Of a stretch of 64,000 bases of DNA, positions 9,276 through 17,502 are shown one piece after another. Positions within the stretch are counted from its first letter, which is position 1. Every line of letters begins with the position of its first letter. This DNA comes from Stomatobaculum longum (GTDB lineage Bacteria; Bacillota; Clostridia; Lachnospirales; Lachnospiraceae), in NCBI GenBank assembly GCA_000242235.1, contig JH590864.1, positions 62,001 to 126,000 on the forward strand. Direction: 5' to 3'. Both the position numbers and the translations under genes were made by a program. The notes beneath the pieces are model-generated. The model saw nothing but the letters and a program-made list of their open reading frames with translations. It made no database searches and had not been told where the DNA came from.

Positions 9276-11159
9276 ATGGCACAACAATTCGATTACCCGA
9301 AAACCGAAACGGAATTACGCGCTCTGTTGGATAAGTTATACCAGCAAAGCAGGGAAGCCAGAGAAGCCGGAGAAAGGCCGGCATTCAAGGGGCTTCTCGA
9401 AATAATGTCAGCGGAAGCAACTATTGTTACAGCCATCCATAACATCAAGAGCAATCACGGAAGTGATACTCCGGGCGTTGATAACAAAACCATGAAACGG
9501 GATTATCTCCAAAAATCCTACAAGTGGGTAATCAACGACATCCAGGAGGCTTTTGAGAAATTCGAACCGCAGAAAGTCCGGAGGAAATATATCGACAAGC
9601 CGGGCAAGAAGGAAAAGCGGCCGCTTGGGATTCCGACTATACGAGACCGCATCGTGCAGGAATGCATGCGCATCGTTATGGAGCCCATCATGGAAGCGCA
9701 GTTCTTCGAGCATTCATACGGCTTTCGACCCATGCGCGACACAGCAATGGCACTTGAAAGGCTGAATTTCATCACCTTCCACACCGGGTATTACTGGTTT
9801 GTGGAAGGAGACATCAGCAAATGCTTTGACCATATCGATCACGCCACACTGCTGAGAAGGCTCTACCACATGGGGATTAAGGACAGGCGGGTGTTACAGA
9901 TCATCAAACAGATGCTGAAAGCAGGAGTCCTCGACGAGTGCGAGGTGAATGAAGAGGGAACCATGCAGGGCGGGATTATCAGTCCGCTACTTGCAAATGT
10001 ATACCTCGACATCATGGATGAATGGATTACGAAGCAGTGGGAATTAAAACACACTGAGCATGCGTACATTCAGGATTCCGCCAAGCGCAGGGCACTGAAG
10101 AAAACAAATCTGGTGCCCGGATTTCTGGTCAGATATGCGGACGACTTTGTGATTATCACGGACAGCCGCGAGCACGCTGAATTCTGGAAAGCATCTTTAC
10201 AAACATTTCTGGAAACAGGAATGAAGCTGACATTATCCAAAGAGAAAACACTGATTACAGATGTAAGAAAGAAGCACGCCTGCTTTCTGGGCTACGAATT
10301 CAGAGTAGTCAAGGGAAAAGGCGAACACGGCTACGTCACAAGGACAAGGCCGGACAGAGAAAGACTCTGCAGGAAAGTAGACACATTAACGGACAGCATT
10401 AAGAAGATCCCCCGCGAGACAAGCCGAGAGAAACTGATCGACGAGATCAACAGAATCAACAGCCAGATCAGAGGGGTGATTCAGTACTACCAATGCTGTA
10501 CGTGGGTCAGCGTAAGCATGGATAAGTATGGCAGAAAACTGCAGCTTGCCGCCAGTCGGCGGCTGAAGCAGTTCAAGGGGAAATGGATACCTGCAAAAGA
10601 AACGAAGAACCTGCCTCGAATACACCAGAATTACCGGCAAAAGCTACCCTCGGTCAAATACCGCGATATTTATATCGGCGTCACTTCCCTTACGTTCTGC
10701 CAGTGGCAGGAGACACGCGGAAAGAATCCAAAGGAAACGCCCTACACCGAAGAAGGAAGGGACATCAATTTCAGGCGGACGAAGAAAAAGCGAATTCAGG
10801 CAAGACTTGACGAGCTTTATTCAGAGAATGTATCTACTGCCGTCCTGAACGGGAAATGGGGGCACCTCAATAACTTTGAATTTGTCATGAACAGGGCATA
10901 TGCCTTGAACCGCGACAGGCTGAAGTGCAGGGTATGCGGAAAATGGCTGATCGACAGCACACCGTACACTCATCGCATTAATCCGAGGCTTCCTTTGGAC
11001 AGGGTCAATCGAGTCAACAATCTTATATCAGTACACAGGAAGTGCTATCAGGCAATCAATATGCCGGGCATGGACGTGAGTATCTTTGACGCAGACGCGC
11101 AGAAACGAATTAGGAATTACAGGGAAAAACTGGTTATTTCGCATACAAGCAACAATTAA
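9276..11159 (+). CDS. ltrA: Group II intron reverse transcriptase/maturase with HNH endonuclease
   Basis: The product has about 627 residues from ATG 9276 (ggaaaggggg 8 nt upstream; GTGs at 9267 and 9270 lie in or beside the SD). The order is RT domain (about 60-330) with catalytic YADD at residues 287-290, maturase X domain (about 370-470), and a C-terminal HNH domain with CRVCGKW and a closing H-C pair. It splices its intron and performs target-primed retrohoming. All three activities look intact. It lies wholly inside the intron, between the 5' ribozyme domains and domain V. Confidence 0.95.
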   Translation: MAQQFDYPKTETELRALLDKLYQQSREAREAGERPAFKGLLEIMSAEATIVTAIHNIKSNHGSDTPGVDNKTMKRDYLQKSYKWVINDIQEAFEKFEPQKVRRKYIDKPGKKEKRPLGIPTIRDRIVQECMRIVMEPIMEAQFFEHSYGFRPMRDTAMALERLNFITFHTGYYWFVEGDISKCFDHIDHATLLRRLYHMGIKDRRVLQIIKQMLKAGVLDECEVNEEGTMQGGIISPLLANVYLDIMDEWITKQWELKHTEHAYIQDSAKRRALKKTNLVPGFLVRYADDFVIITDSREHAEFWKASLQTFLETGMKLTLSKEKTLITDVRKKHACFLGYEFRVVKGKGEHGYVTRTRPDRERLCRKVDTLTDSIKKIPRETSREKLIDEINRINSQIRGVIQYYQCCTWVSVSMDKYGRKLQLAASRRLKQFKGKWIPAKETKNLPRIHQNYRQKLPSVKYRDIYIGVTSLTFCQWQETRGKNPKETPYTEEGRDINFRRTKKKRIQARLDELYSENVSTAVLNGKWGHLNNFEFVMNRAYALNRDRLKCRVCGKWLIDSTPYTHRINPRLPLDRVNRVNNLISVHRKCYQAINMPGMDVSIFDADAQKRIRNYREKLVISHTSNN

Positions 11160-11170
11160 TCCGTATTGAT

Positions 11171-11279
11171 GGAGCGCCGTGTGCGGCGAAAGTCGCAAGC
11201 ACGGTGCGAAGTGGGGGAAAACCCTGCCTGACTACTTCGCCTGACGGCGAAGCAAAAGCGCAGGGTTACCTATCACTAT
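11171..11279 (+). ncRNA. Group II intron domains V and VI
   Basis: Domain V is recognizable at about 11172-11209. CGCCGTG pairs with CACGGTG, the upper stem TGCG with CGCA, and the tip is a GAAA tetraloop, preceded by the conserved AGC-type start. The following domain VI pairs AACCCTGC with GCAGGGTT and ends close to the 3' splice site, so its branch-point adenosine should lie in the last ten or so bases. These are the catalytic parts of the ribozyme. Confidence 0.85.
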
Positions 11280-11738
11280 CAGGTCTGGGGGAGAGTTACG
11301 GAGAACCGGAGTGAGGGAAAATCCACCCGCTACTACATGGATGAGATGCACCTTCTTCTCCGCGAGGAGCAGACGGCGGCCTACACTGTGGAGATCTGGA
11401 AGAGGTTCCGTAAGTGGGGCGGCATTCCTACCGGCATCACGCAGAACGTAAAGGACCTTCTGGCATCAAAAGAGGTCGAGAACATCTTTGAAAACAGCGA
11501 CTTCATCTACATGCTGAACCAGGCCGTTGGCGATCGGGCGATCCTCGCAAAGCAGCTGAACATCAGTCCCCACCAGCTCTCGTATGTAACCCATTCGGGA
11601 GAGGGCGAGGGACTTTTGTTTTACGGAAACGTCATCCTGCCGTTCGTGGACCGCTTTCCGAAGGATCTGGAGCTCTACCGCATCATGACAACAAAGCTTT
11701 CAGAGGTGAAGGCAGAGAAAGAAGCTAAGGAGGCGTAA
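11280..11738 (+). CDS. virB4: VirB4-type conjugation ATPase, exon 2
   Basis: The C-terminal 152 residues of VirB4 resume with QVWGRVTENR. The stretch STRYYMDEMHLLL contains the Walker B-like acidic residues, and KWGGIPTGITQNVKDLL follows, both typical of the VirB4 nucleotide-binding fold. There is no start or SD here, so without intron splicing this part would not be translated. It ends at taa 11736-11738, where an SD (aaggagg) for the next gene overlaps its last codons. Confidence 0.92.
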   Translation, partial: QVWGRVTENRSEGKSTRYYMDEMHLLLREEQTAAYTVEIWKRFRKWGGIPTGITQNVKDLLASKEVENIFENSDFIYMLNQAVGDRAILAKQLNISPHQLSYVTHSGEGEGLLFYGNVILPFVDRFPKDLELYRIMTTKLSEVKAEKEAKEA

Positions 11739-11741
11739 TCG

Positions 11742-13670
11742 TTGGAAGAAATGGAATTTCACCGGGACCCGCCGGCGGAGGAAAAAGCGCCGCGCAGGAA
11801 ATCCGGTCAGAACCAGACCCGGGCGCCGAGCCACGGGCGAAAGCTTAAGAATGAATCCTCGGCAAAGAGAGCCGCGGGAAAGAAGCTTCGCTTCGGGAAA
11901 GAGGATCATGTCCTAAGTCCGGAGGAAAAGCGGGAACTGCTTAAAAAGAAAGCAGCACACCAGAAGGCAGCCAAGACTGAGTTTGCTCTTTCCAGAGCTT
12001 CCCATAAGGCAATGGATGAAGCGAATGAGGACCGGAACGTCGGTACGGAGGCACTGAATTCAGGAATAGAGACTGGAGAAGGTGTTCTGGATACGACCGG
12101 CGACCGGCTTTACAGCAGGAAACTGAAGTCCACGGAGCAAGCACTGAGGAGGGCAGAGCGAGAGACAGAAAGCGGGGCGATAAATCCTGACGGTGATTGG
12201 GCAAGCCAGGGCAGTGATACGGCAACTTCCGAAAGCAGTGCAATCCATGTGGACAACGCGGCAAATTCAGCAGGTTTTGGGGATAAGTCTGAGTCATCCG
12301 TTTTTAACGGGAAGTACTCGGATAAGCTCGGCCGCACGGCAAAATCTGCCAGTGAGAAAACCAGCCAGGGAGGCTCAACCGTCAGCTCATCCAGAACCAT
12401 CCAGAAAAACCGGATGAAGAAGGAATTCCAGTGGGCGGCGAACCAGAAGTTCGATAAGGAAACGGCCAACTCCTTTGGCAGCATCGGCCGGAAATTCGTC
12501 GATAAGGCGGAGGATATCGGCGGAAAGATCGGAGAATGGATCGAGGAGCATCTGGCGGAACATCCAATGGCACTTCTGATTGCCCTGGACATTCTGATTG
12601 TCGTTCTTCTCATCGCCGGCAGTTCTTCCGGAGGGAATCTTCTCATGAACCTTCTCGGCGGCAGTACGGTGGCTTCCTCCTATACGGCAGAAGACAGCGA
12701 CATCCTCACTGTCAACCAGAACTACAAGGATCTGGAGGCGGATCTTCAGAAGAAGATCGACAACATTAAGAATGACTACCCGGGGTATGACGAATACCAG
12801 GTAACACTTGCAGAGATCGGGCATGATCCCTATGATCTTGCAGCTCTTCTGACCGTACTCTACGAGGATTACACACCGGACGAGGTGCAGGGAAAACTGC
12901 AGGAGATCTTCGATCAGCAGTACAAGCTGACAACGAAGCGGATCGTGGAGACCAGAACCCGGACCGTGACCAAGACCGGGCACCACACAGTGACGCATGA
13001 GGACGGCACGACCTCCCGGGAGAAGTACACCTACACAGTGGAGGAGGAATACAAGTATTACATCCTGAAGGTTGCACTGGAAAATAAATCCCTTGGTACG
13101 GTGATCCAGAATCTTCATCTGACCGACGACCAGATGGAGCGCTACAACCTCCTAAAGGAAACCTATGGCAACAAGAAGTATCTCTTTGGCGATGACATCT
13201 ATGCCAATCCGGATGCGGACGGAGGCGGAACCGGCGGAACTGGAGGCTCAGCGGGAGTAACTTATGAGCCGAGCGGCGAGGCCCTTACGGACAGCCAGTT
13301 TGCCGCCATGTGGCAGGAAGCGAGCAAGTATCTCGGACGCGCCTATGTATGGGGAGGATCGAGTCCTTCTACCGGATTTGACTGCAGCGGATTCGTCTGC
13401 TGGGTCATCAACCAGTCCGGTGTCGGTCATATCGGAAGAACAACCGCGGAGGGAATCCGTCAGTGGTGTGACACCATCCCGAAATCCGAGCGGCAGCCGG
13501 GAGATATTATTTTCTTCCAGGGAACTTACGACACCCCGGGAGCTAGCCATGTCGGAATCTACATCGGTGATGGCAAAATGATACACTGCGGGGATCCGAT
13601 CAAGGTATCCAACGTGGACAGCGGGTATTTTGCCCAGCACTTCCTCTGCTATGGGAGGATCCCGCGGTAG
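11742..13670 (+). CDS. NlpC/P60 peptidoglycan hydrolase of the transfer system
   Basis: The 642-residue protein starts at TTG 11742 behind aaggagg. A long basic, disordered cytoplasmic region (about 1-260) is followed by one membrane segment (about 280-300), an extracellular middle part and a C-terminal NlpC/P60 domain from about 520, with catalytic Cys548 in FDCSGF and His603 in SHVGIY. It is the VirB1-like wall hydrolase that opens peptidoglycan for the mating channel. No cleavable signal is seen; the membrane segment anchors it. A strong terminator follows the stop. Confidence 0.9.
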   Translation: MEEMEFHRDPPAEEKAPRRKSGQNQTRAPSHGRKLKNESSAKRAAGKKLRFGKEDHVLSPEEKRELLKKKAAHQKAAKTEFALSRASHKAMDEANEDRNVGTEALNSGIETGEGVLDTTGDRLYSRKLKSTEQALRRAERETESGAINPDGDWASQGSDTATSESSAIHVDNAANSAGFGDKSESSVFNGKYSDKLGRTAKSASEKTSQGGSTVSSSRTIQKNRMKKEFQWAANQKFDKETANSFGSIGRKFVDKAEDIGGKIGEWIEEHLAEHPMALLIALDILIVVLLIAGSSSGGNLLMNLLGGSTVASSYTAEDSDILTVNQNYKDLEADLQKKIDNIKNDYPGYDEYQVTLAEIGHDPYDLAALLTVLYEDYTPDEVQGKLQEIFDQQYKLTTKRIVETRTRTVTKTGHHTVTHEDGTTSREKYTYTVEEEYKYYILKVALENKSLGTVIQNLHLTDDQMERYNLLKETYGNKKYLFGDDIYANPDADGGGTGGTGGSAGVTYEPSGEALTDSQFAAMWQEASKYLGRAYVWGGSSPSTGFDCSGFVCWVINQSGVGHIGRTTAEGIRQWCDTIPKSERQPGDIIFFQGTYDTPGASHVGIYIGDGKMIHCGDPIKVSNVDSGYFAQHFLCYGRIPR

Positions 13671-13711
13671 CAAGAAAAGAACAAGTCAACAGGCAAAAGT
13701 GAACGAACAGA

Positions 13712-13746
13712 CCGGAAGGGCAGAGACTGCCTCTTCCGGATTTTTT
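13712..13746 (+). terminator. Strong Rho-independent terminator inside the transfer operon
   Basis: CCGGAAG-GGCAG and CTGCC-TCTTCCGG form a long stem with a three-base loop, followed directly by TTTTTT. The T-run is immediately followed by the SD (tggagg) of the DUF4315 gene, so it lies between two transfer genes of the same strand. Confidence 0.85.
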
Positions 13747-13759
13747 ATGGAGGCCAGTT

Positions 13760-14173
13760 ATGTACGAACGATTGGATAAGCTCCGCGACGAGTTAAGAAA
13801 AGCGGAGAAGAGAAAGGAAGATGCTGACAAGAAACTGAAGATCGCTCAGGACCGTCTGAGGGAGGCGGAAAGCACGCAGATTCTTGCGGATGTGGAGGCA
13901 CTGCACCTCACGCCGGAGCAGGTGGGACAGTTTCTTTCCATGGCGACGAATGGGCAGCTTCCGGGAATGGGCATGGATCCGAGGAAGTCAGGTCCTACGA
14001 AGGAGAATGCAGGAGTAGAAGACATCGCGGGAACGGGTGCCGGACAGGGAGACAGCGACCTGAAAGATAACGATTCGGGCGAGGATGCGGAGGTATACGG
14101 TGCCTACAGCGATATTTCCAGAGGGACAGAAGATGAGCTGACAGGAGATAGGGAGGATGAGTACAATGCATAA
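13760..14173 (+). CDS. DUF4315-family protein
   Basis: This 137-residue acidic protein has an N-terminal coiled coil (residues about 1-45, rich in Lys/Glu/Arg) followed by [10 protein letters not shown] and a low-complexity acidic tail. The opening [19 protein letters not shown] is typical of DUF4315 proteins found between the NlpC/P60 and CD1107-type genes in these ICEs. Function unknown; presumably a transfer accessory factor. ATG 13760 has tggagg 6 nt upstream. The 3' end overlaps the next gene. Confidence 0.75.
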   Translation: MYERLDKLRDELRKAEKRKEDADKKLKIAQDRLREAESTQILADVEALHLTPEQVGQFLSMATNGQLPGMGMDPRKSGPTKENAGVEDIAGTGAGQGDSDLKDNDSGEDAEVYGAYSDISRGTEDELTGDREDEYNA

Positions 14174-15047
14174 TTTCAAAAGAAAACTGATTGGGGCAGT
14201 GATCTGCTCCACGGCCATGTTCGGCATGCTGCCGGCGACCGCATTTGCCCACACAGGACCGGAGGCAGAATGCATCTGTGAGACAAAGTGCGAGGAGGGT
14301 GCCGTTAATGATCAGTGCCCGGTATGCAAGAAAGACATCACGCTCTGCCAGGGAACGGAGAAAGCAGAGGATTCCTCAATTGGCGAAGTGATGGAAGACG
14401 TTGATAAGGATAAGGCAGATCAGACCAACGCAGCATCTGATTCCACTACAGAATCCGAGCCGGAGGGATCGCTGACGCCGGATGGCAACATGAATCTTGT
14501 AGATGATTATGGCTGCGCTGACAAGAGCGGCAAGCAGTTCATCACTTTCACTACGAAGAATGGCAACTATTTTTATCTCATCATCGACCGCGATGACAGC
14601 GGTAATGAGACCGTCCACTTCCTGAACCAGGTGGATGAATCTGACCTTCTCTCCCTCATGGATAAGGACGAGGTCAAGGAATACGCATCTGAAAAGGCGA
14701 AGGAAGAGGATGACAAAGAGACGAGCGTAACGGCAGCATCGACAGAGAACACATCCTCTACAGTCAAACCGGTAAAGGCTGAAGAGACAGAGACGAAGGA
14801 GAAAAAGAAAGTCAAAGTCCCTGTTGGCTCTCTGGTCCTGATGATCCTGGTCGGCTTCGGAGCCATCGGCGCGTATATCTATAAGAAGATCGGAAAGAAG
14901 AACAAGAAGGACGATCGCCCGGATCCGGATGCTGATTACAGGGAAGGAGAGGAAGAGGACTATCTGGATGAGCTGGAGAAGGAAGAAGACCAGGCAGGAC
15001 CGGAAAATGCGACAGGTTCGGAAGACAGAGAGGATTTCGAGCAGTAA
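14157..15047 (+). CDS. CD1107-type (DUF4366) mobile-element membrane protein
   Basis: The product has 296 residues with an N-terminal signal sequence ([20 protein letters not shown] then TAFA), a cysteine-rich patch ([18 protein letters not shown]), an extracellular domain and a C-terminal membrane helix ([20 protein letters not shown]) followed by a charged acidic tail. This architecture fits the CD1107/DUF4366 proteins of Clostridia ICEs, presumed cell-surface parts of the mating apparatus. ATG 14157 overlaps the previous gene; ATG 14166 is an alternative with better spacing to gggagg (14151-14156). Confidence 0.78.
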   Translation: MSTMHNFKRKLIGAVICSTAMFGMLPATAFAHTGPEAECICETKCEEGAVNDQCPVCKKDITLCQGTEKAEDSSIGEVMEDVDKDKADQTNAASDSTTESEPEGSLTPDGNMNLVDDYGCADKSGKQFITFTTKNGNYFYLIIDRDDSGNETVHFLNQVDESDLLSLMDKDEVKEYASEKAKEEDDKETSVTAASTENTSSTVKPVKAEETETKEKKKVKVPVGSLVLMILVGFGAIGAYIYKKIGKKNKKDDRPDPDADYREGEEEDYLDELEKEEDQAGPENATGSEDREDFEQ

Positions 15048-15078
15048 GAAATGTAAAGCCTGATTTATATGGATGGAA

Positions 15079-15123
15079 GCAGATGTCAGAGAAAAATTCA
15101 TTCTTTGGCATCTGCATTTTTTT
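15079..15123 (+). terminator. Rho-independent terminator inside the transfer operon
   Basis: GCAGATGTCAGAG pairs with CTTTGGCATCTGC (mismatches and wobbles near the loop), followed by A and seven T. The SD (aaggaga) of the next small gene starts right after the T-run. Confidence 0.75.
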
Positions 15124-15135
15124 AAGGAGAATCTG

Positions 15136-15306
15136 ATGGCAAGAAAATCAAGATACATGGGGTATCAGAACGCAGTGAAAACTATGAGAAATGCACCGGA
15201 AGTAACGAAGAGGGAAAGCGGGCACGAATCGATCCACCAGCGCCTTTTGCGTCTGAAGGCAAAGGAAAAGACCATGGAAAAACAGGAGGTGGGAAGCCAT
15301 GAATAA
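15136..15306 (+). CDS. Small basic hypothetical protein
   Basis: A 56-residue protein begins MARKSRYMGYQNAVKTMRNA. It is rich in Lys/Arg with no hydrophobic segment. ATG 15136 has aaggaga 8 nt upstream. Its stop overlaps the next small gene (ATG 15299). I do not recognize a family. Position between the CD1107-type gene and the RadC-ArdC gene suggests a transfer accessory protein. Confidence 0.6.
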   Translation: MARKSRYMGYQNAVKTMRNAPEVTKRESGHESIHQRLLRLKAKEKTMEKQEVGSHE

Positions 15307-15457
15307 GCAGATTACAATCACAGGATCACCGGCAGACCTTGCAGAATTCCTGAATAATCTTCCGGAGGATGTGCAGGTGAACCTTTCAATCGAGCCGGAA
15401 GGTCTGTCAGATCCGGAAGGAGGTGATGCGGATGGCGCGGAAGAAGCAGACGGATAA
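15299..15457 (+). CDS. Small acidic hypothetical protein
   Basis: A 52-codon frame starts MNKQITITGSPADLAEFLNN, is acidic, and overlaps the 3' end of the upstream small gene and the 5' end of the RadC-ArdC gene. An SD (aggaggtggg, about 15284-15293) precedes ATG 15299, which supports translation. No family recognized; the compact overlaps suggest coupling to the downstream gene. Confidence 0.6.
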   Translation: MNKQITITGSPADLAEFLNNLPEDVQVNLSIEPEGLSDPEGGDADGAEEADG

Positions 15458-17438
15458 CCAGTTTTCCTTCGACGACTACCAACTGAAGCAGGTCGATGTC
15501 CGCCTGAAGCTCATGGACGGCCCTTCGTATTACAGCCAGACTCCTCTGCAGAATCCGGCAGATGCTGCCATGGTCATGCGGGATGTCATGAAGGAACTGG
15601 ACCGGGAGTGGGTCTGTGTCGTCAACATGGACAATCACATGAAGCCAGTCAATTTCAACGTGGTCTCCATCGGCAGTATCAATGCCTCCCTAGCACCGGT
15701 TCAGAATATCCTGAAGAGTGCCATGCTCAGTAATTGCAATAACATGATGCTCCTTCACAACCATCCAAGCGGGGAGACGGAGCCGAGCCGGGAGGACATG
15801 CAGCTTACAAAACGAGTTTCAGAAGCGGCAAAGCTTATGGATATGAGCGTCATCGATCATCTGATTGTCGGCGGGCAGAATGGAGATCTCTACAGCATCC
15901 GGGAGCACGATCCGGAGCTCTTTACCGGAACCGAGGTCGATTTTGATTACATCCACCAGATGGAGAAGGCTGCCGACCGGGGGCTCGCGGAAAATGGAAT
16001 GGCCTATACGGAAGACGGAGAACCTGGCCCTGCACAAGCCGGCGACTCTGGTATCGCAGACGGGAAAGCGTCCTACCAGGCAAAAGGAAAATATGATCCG
16101 AAGCAGGCCGCTGAGAACCGGAAAAATGAGATGAAGGAGATCACGGAGAAGCTGGAACAGGGCGTTGCGGATCTTTTCAACAGTGAAAAGTATCAGACCT
16201 TCCTCAACACCATGGCAAAATTCCCTCAGTACTCCTATAACAACAACCTTCTCATTATGCTGCAGAAGCCGGATGCGACGCTCTGCCAGTCCTACACCGG
16301 TTGGAAGAAGATGGGACGCTTTGTGAAGCGAGGAGAGAAGGGAATCCGCATTCTCGCACCGACGCCCTTCAAGATCGACCGGGAGCAGAACAAGCTCGAT
16401 GAGAAGGGACAGGCCATCCTCGATAAGGACGGAGAGCCGGTGAAGGAGACCGTGCAGATCGACATGACCGGATTCAAGATGGTATCTACTTTCGATCTGT
16501 CGCAGACAGAGGGCGAGCCATTGCCGATACTTGGCGTGGAGGAGCTGACCGGATCCGTGGAGGGCTATGCAAAACTTTTTGAGGCCATGAAGGAGGCATC
16601 CCCTGTTCCGGTTGCTTTTGAGGAGATCAAGGGCGGAGCAAAGGGTTATTTCCAGACCTCGGAGAACCGGATCGCCATTAAAGAGGGAATGAGCGAAGTC
16701 CAGAACGTGAAGACCCTGATCCATGAGATGGCCCATGCGAAGCTTCACAACATGACCGCCCAGAAGGCAAGGGACGATGGCGGACAGACGAGATCCAGCA
16801 AGGAAGTGGAGGCAGAGTCGGTCGCCTACACAGTCTGCCAGCATTACGGCATTGATACCAGCGACTATAGCTTTGCCTATGTAGCTTCCTGGTCAGAAGG
16901 AAAAGAACTGCCGGAGCTGAAGGAATCTCTCGGGACGATTCAGAAGGCAGCATCGGAGCTGATTACGGCGATTGATGATAAGGTGCAGGAACTCACTGTC
17001 GGAAAAGAGCAGGTGAGCTTCTATGTCGCGGAGTGCAGCGAGTTCCATTCCCTGGGAGAGTTCGAGGAAGGGCTGACGCTGCCGGAGGCGGTGGAGCTGT
17101 ATCGGAAGATTCCACCGGAGCGTATGAATGGAGTGAAGGCCATCGGCATTTCGATGAAGGATGCTGACGGCTTTTCCCATGAGTGGGATCTGGTCCGTGG
17201 AGGCAAGCTTCAGCTGGAAGAAATGAAGGAGTTCGTTCCGCAGATGGCAGGGAATCCTTCCGTGCAGAAAGCTGCGGAGGAGATACAGGACCTGATGCCG
17301 GAACTCCGGCAGGAGGCCGTGGAGAGAGACAGCACGGAGAAGGAATCTGTTCACGCAAAGCTGGAGGCAGGAAAAGAGAAGGTAGCGACGCATCCGCACC
17401 GGGAAACAAAAGCGAAGAACAAGGGTCAGGAGATCTGA
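15432..17438 (+). CDS. RadC-like / ArdC-like antirestriction fusion protein with YodL domain
   Basis: The product has 668 residues from ATG 15432 (aaggaggtga just upstream; GTG 15423 and ATG 15426 lie within the SD). First comes a RadC/JAB metal-binding domain with H109NH111PSG and Asp122. Second is an ArdC-like region (about 225-500): an ssDNA-binding N-terminal part (YSYNNNLLIMLQ, GWKKMGRFVKRGEKGI) and a zincin motif HEMAH at 431-435. Third is a YodL-like stretch (FHSLGEFEEGLTLPEAVELY). ArdC proteins protect incoming single-stranded conjugative DNA from restriction. The fusion gathers DNA-handling functions needed early after transfer. Confidence 0.85.
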   Translation: MARKKQTDNQFSFDDYQLKQVDVRLKLMDGPSYYSQTPLQNPADAAMVMRDVMKELDREWVCVVNMDNHMKPVNFNVVSIGSINASLAPVQNILKSAMLSNCNNMMLLHNHPSGETEPSREDMQLTKRVSEAAKLMDMSVIDHLIVGGQNGDLYSIREHDPELFTGTEVDFDYIHQMEKAADRGLAENGMAYTEDGEPGPAQAGDSGIADGKASYQAKGKYDPKQAAENRKNEMKEITEKLEQGVADLFNSEKYQTFLNTMAKFPQYSYNNNLLIMLQKPDATLCQSYTGWKKMGRFVKRGEKGIRILAPTPFKIDREQNKLDEKGQAILDKDGEPVKETVQIDMTGFKMVSTFDLSQTEGEPLPILGVEELTGSVEGYAKLFEAMKEASPVPVAFEEIKGGAKGYFQTSENRIAIKEGMSEVQNVKTLIHEMAHAKLHNMTAQKARDDGGQTRSSKEVEAESVAYTVCQHYGIDTSDYSFAYVASWSEGKELPELKESLGTIQKAASELITAIDDKVQELTVGKEQVSFYVAECSEFHSLGEFEEGLTLPEAVELYRKIPPERMNGVKAIGISMKDADGFSHEWDLVRGGKLQLEEMKEFVPQMAGNPSVQKAAEEIQDLMPELRQEAVERDSTEKESVHAKLEAGKEKVATHPHRETKAKNKGQEI

Positions 17439-17457
17439 TCCACAATAATGATCGCAG

Positions 17458-17486
17458 AGCCCCTGGGAGAAATCCCGGGGCCTTTT
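17458..17486 (+). terminator. Terminator-like hairpin before topB
   Basis: GCCCC-t-GGGA and TCCC-g-GGGGC form a stem around a GAAA loop, followed by cTTTT. It precedes the topB SD (agagagg) by about 10 nt, the third such hairpin inside the transfer region. The T-run is short, so strength is uncertain. Confidence 0.6.
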
Positions 17487-17502
17487 CAGAAAGAGAGGAA
17501 TA

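Larger units (their letters stand above)
8542..11279 (+). mobile_element. Group II intron inserted in virB4
   Basis: The 2738-nt intron begins GTGCG and ends with AT just before the codon where VirB4 resumes. It carries a structured 5' region, an intron-encoded protein and a domain V/VI 3' end. A candidate EBS1 (GTCCTG, 8820-8825) pairs with the last six exon bases CAGGAT, allowing one G-U pair. Joining 8541 to 11280 restores the VirB4 frame without gap, so boundaries are supported to the base. The intron is in sense orientation and should be removed from the mRNA with maturase help. Confidence 0.93.

Noticed and set aside
12387-13118. Long minus-strand frame opposite the NlpC/P60 gene
   Set aside because: It is a shadow of the high-GC third-position pattern of the real gene; no start signal.
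14376-15158. Hydrophobic minus-strand frame opposite the CD1107-type gene
   Set aside because: The Leu/Ile-rich product is the mirror of Asp/Glu/Lys codons of the real gene.
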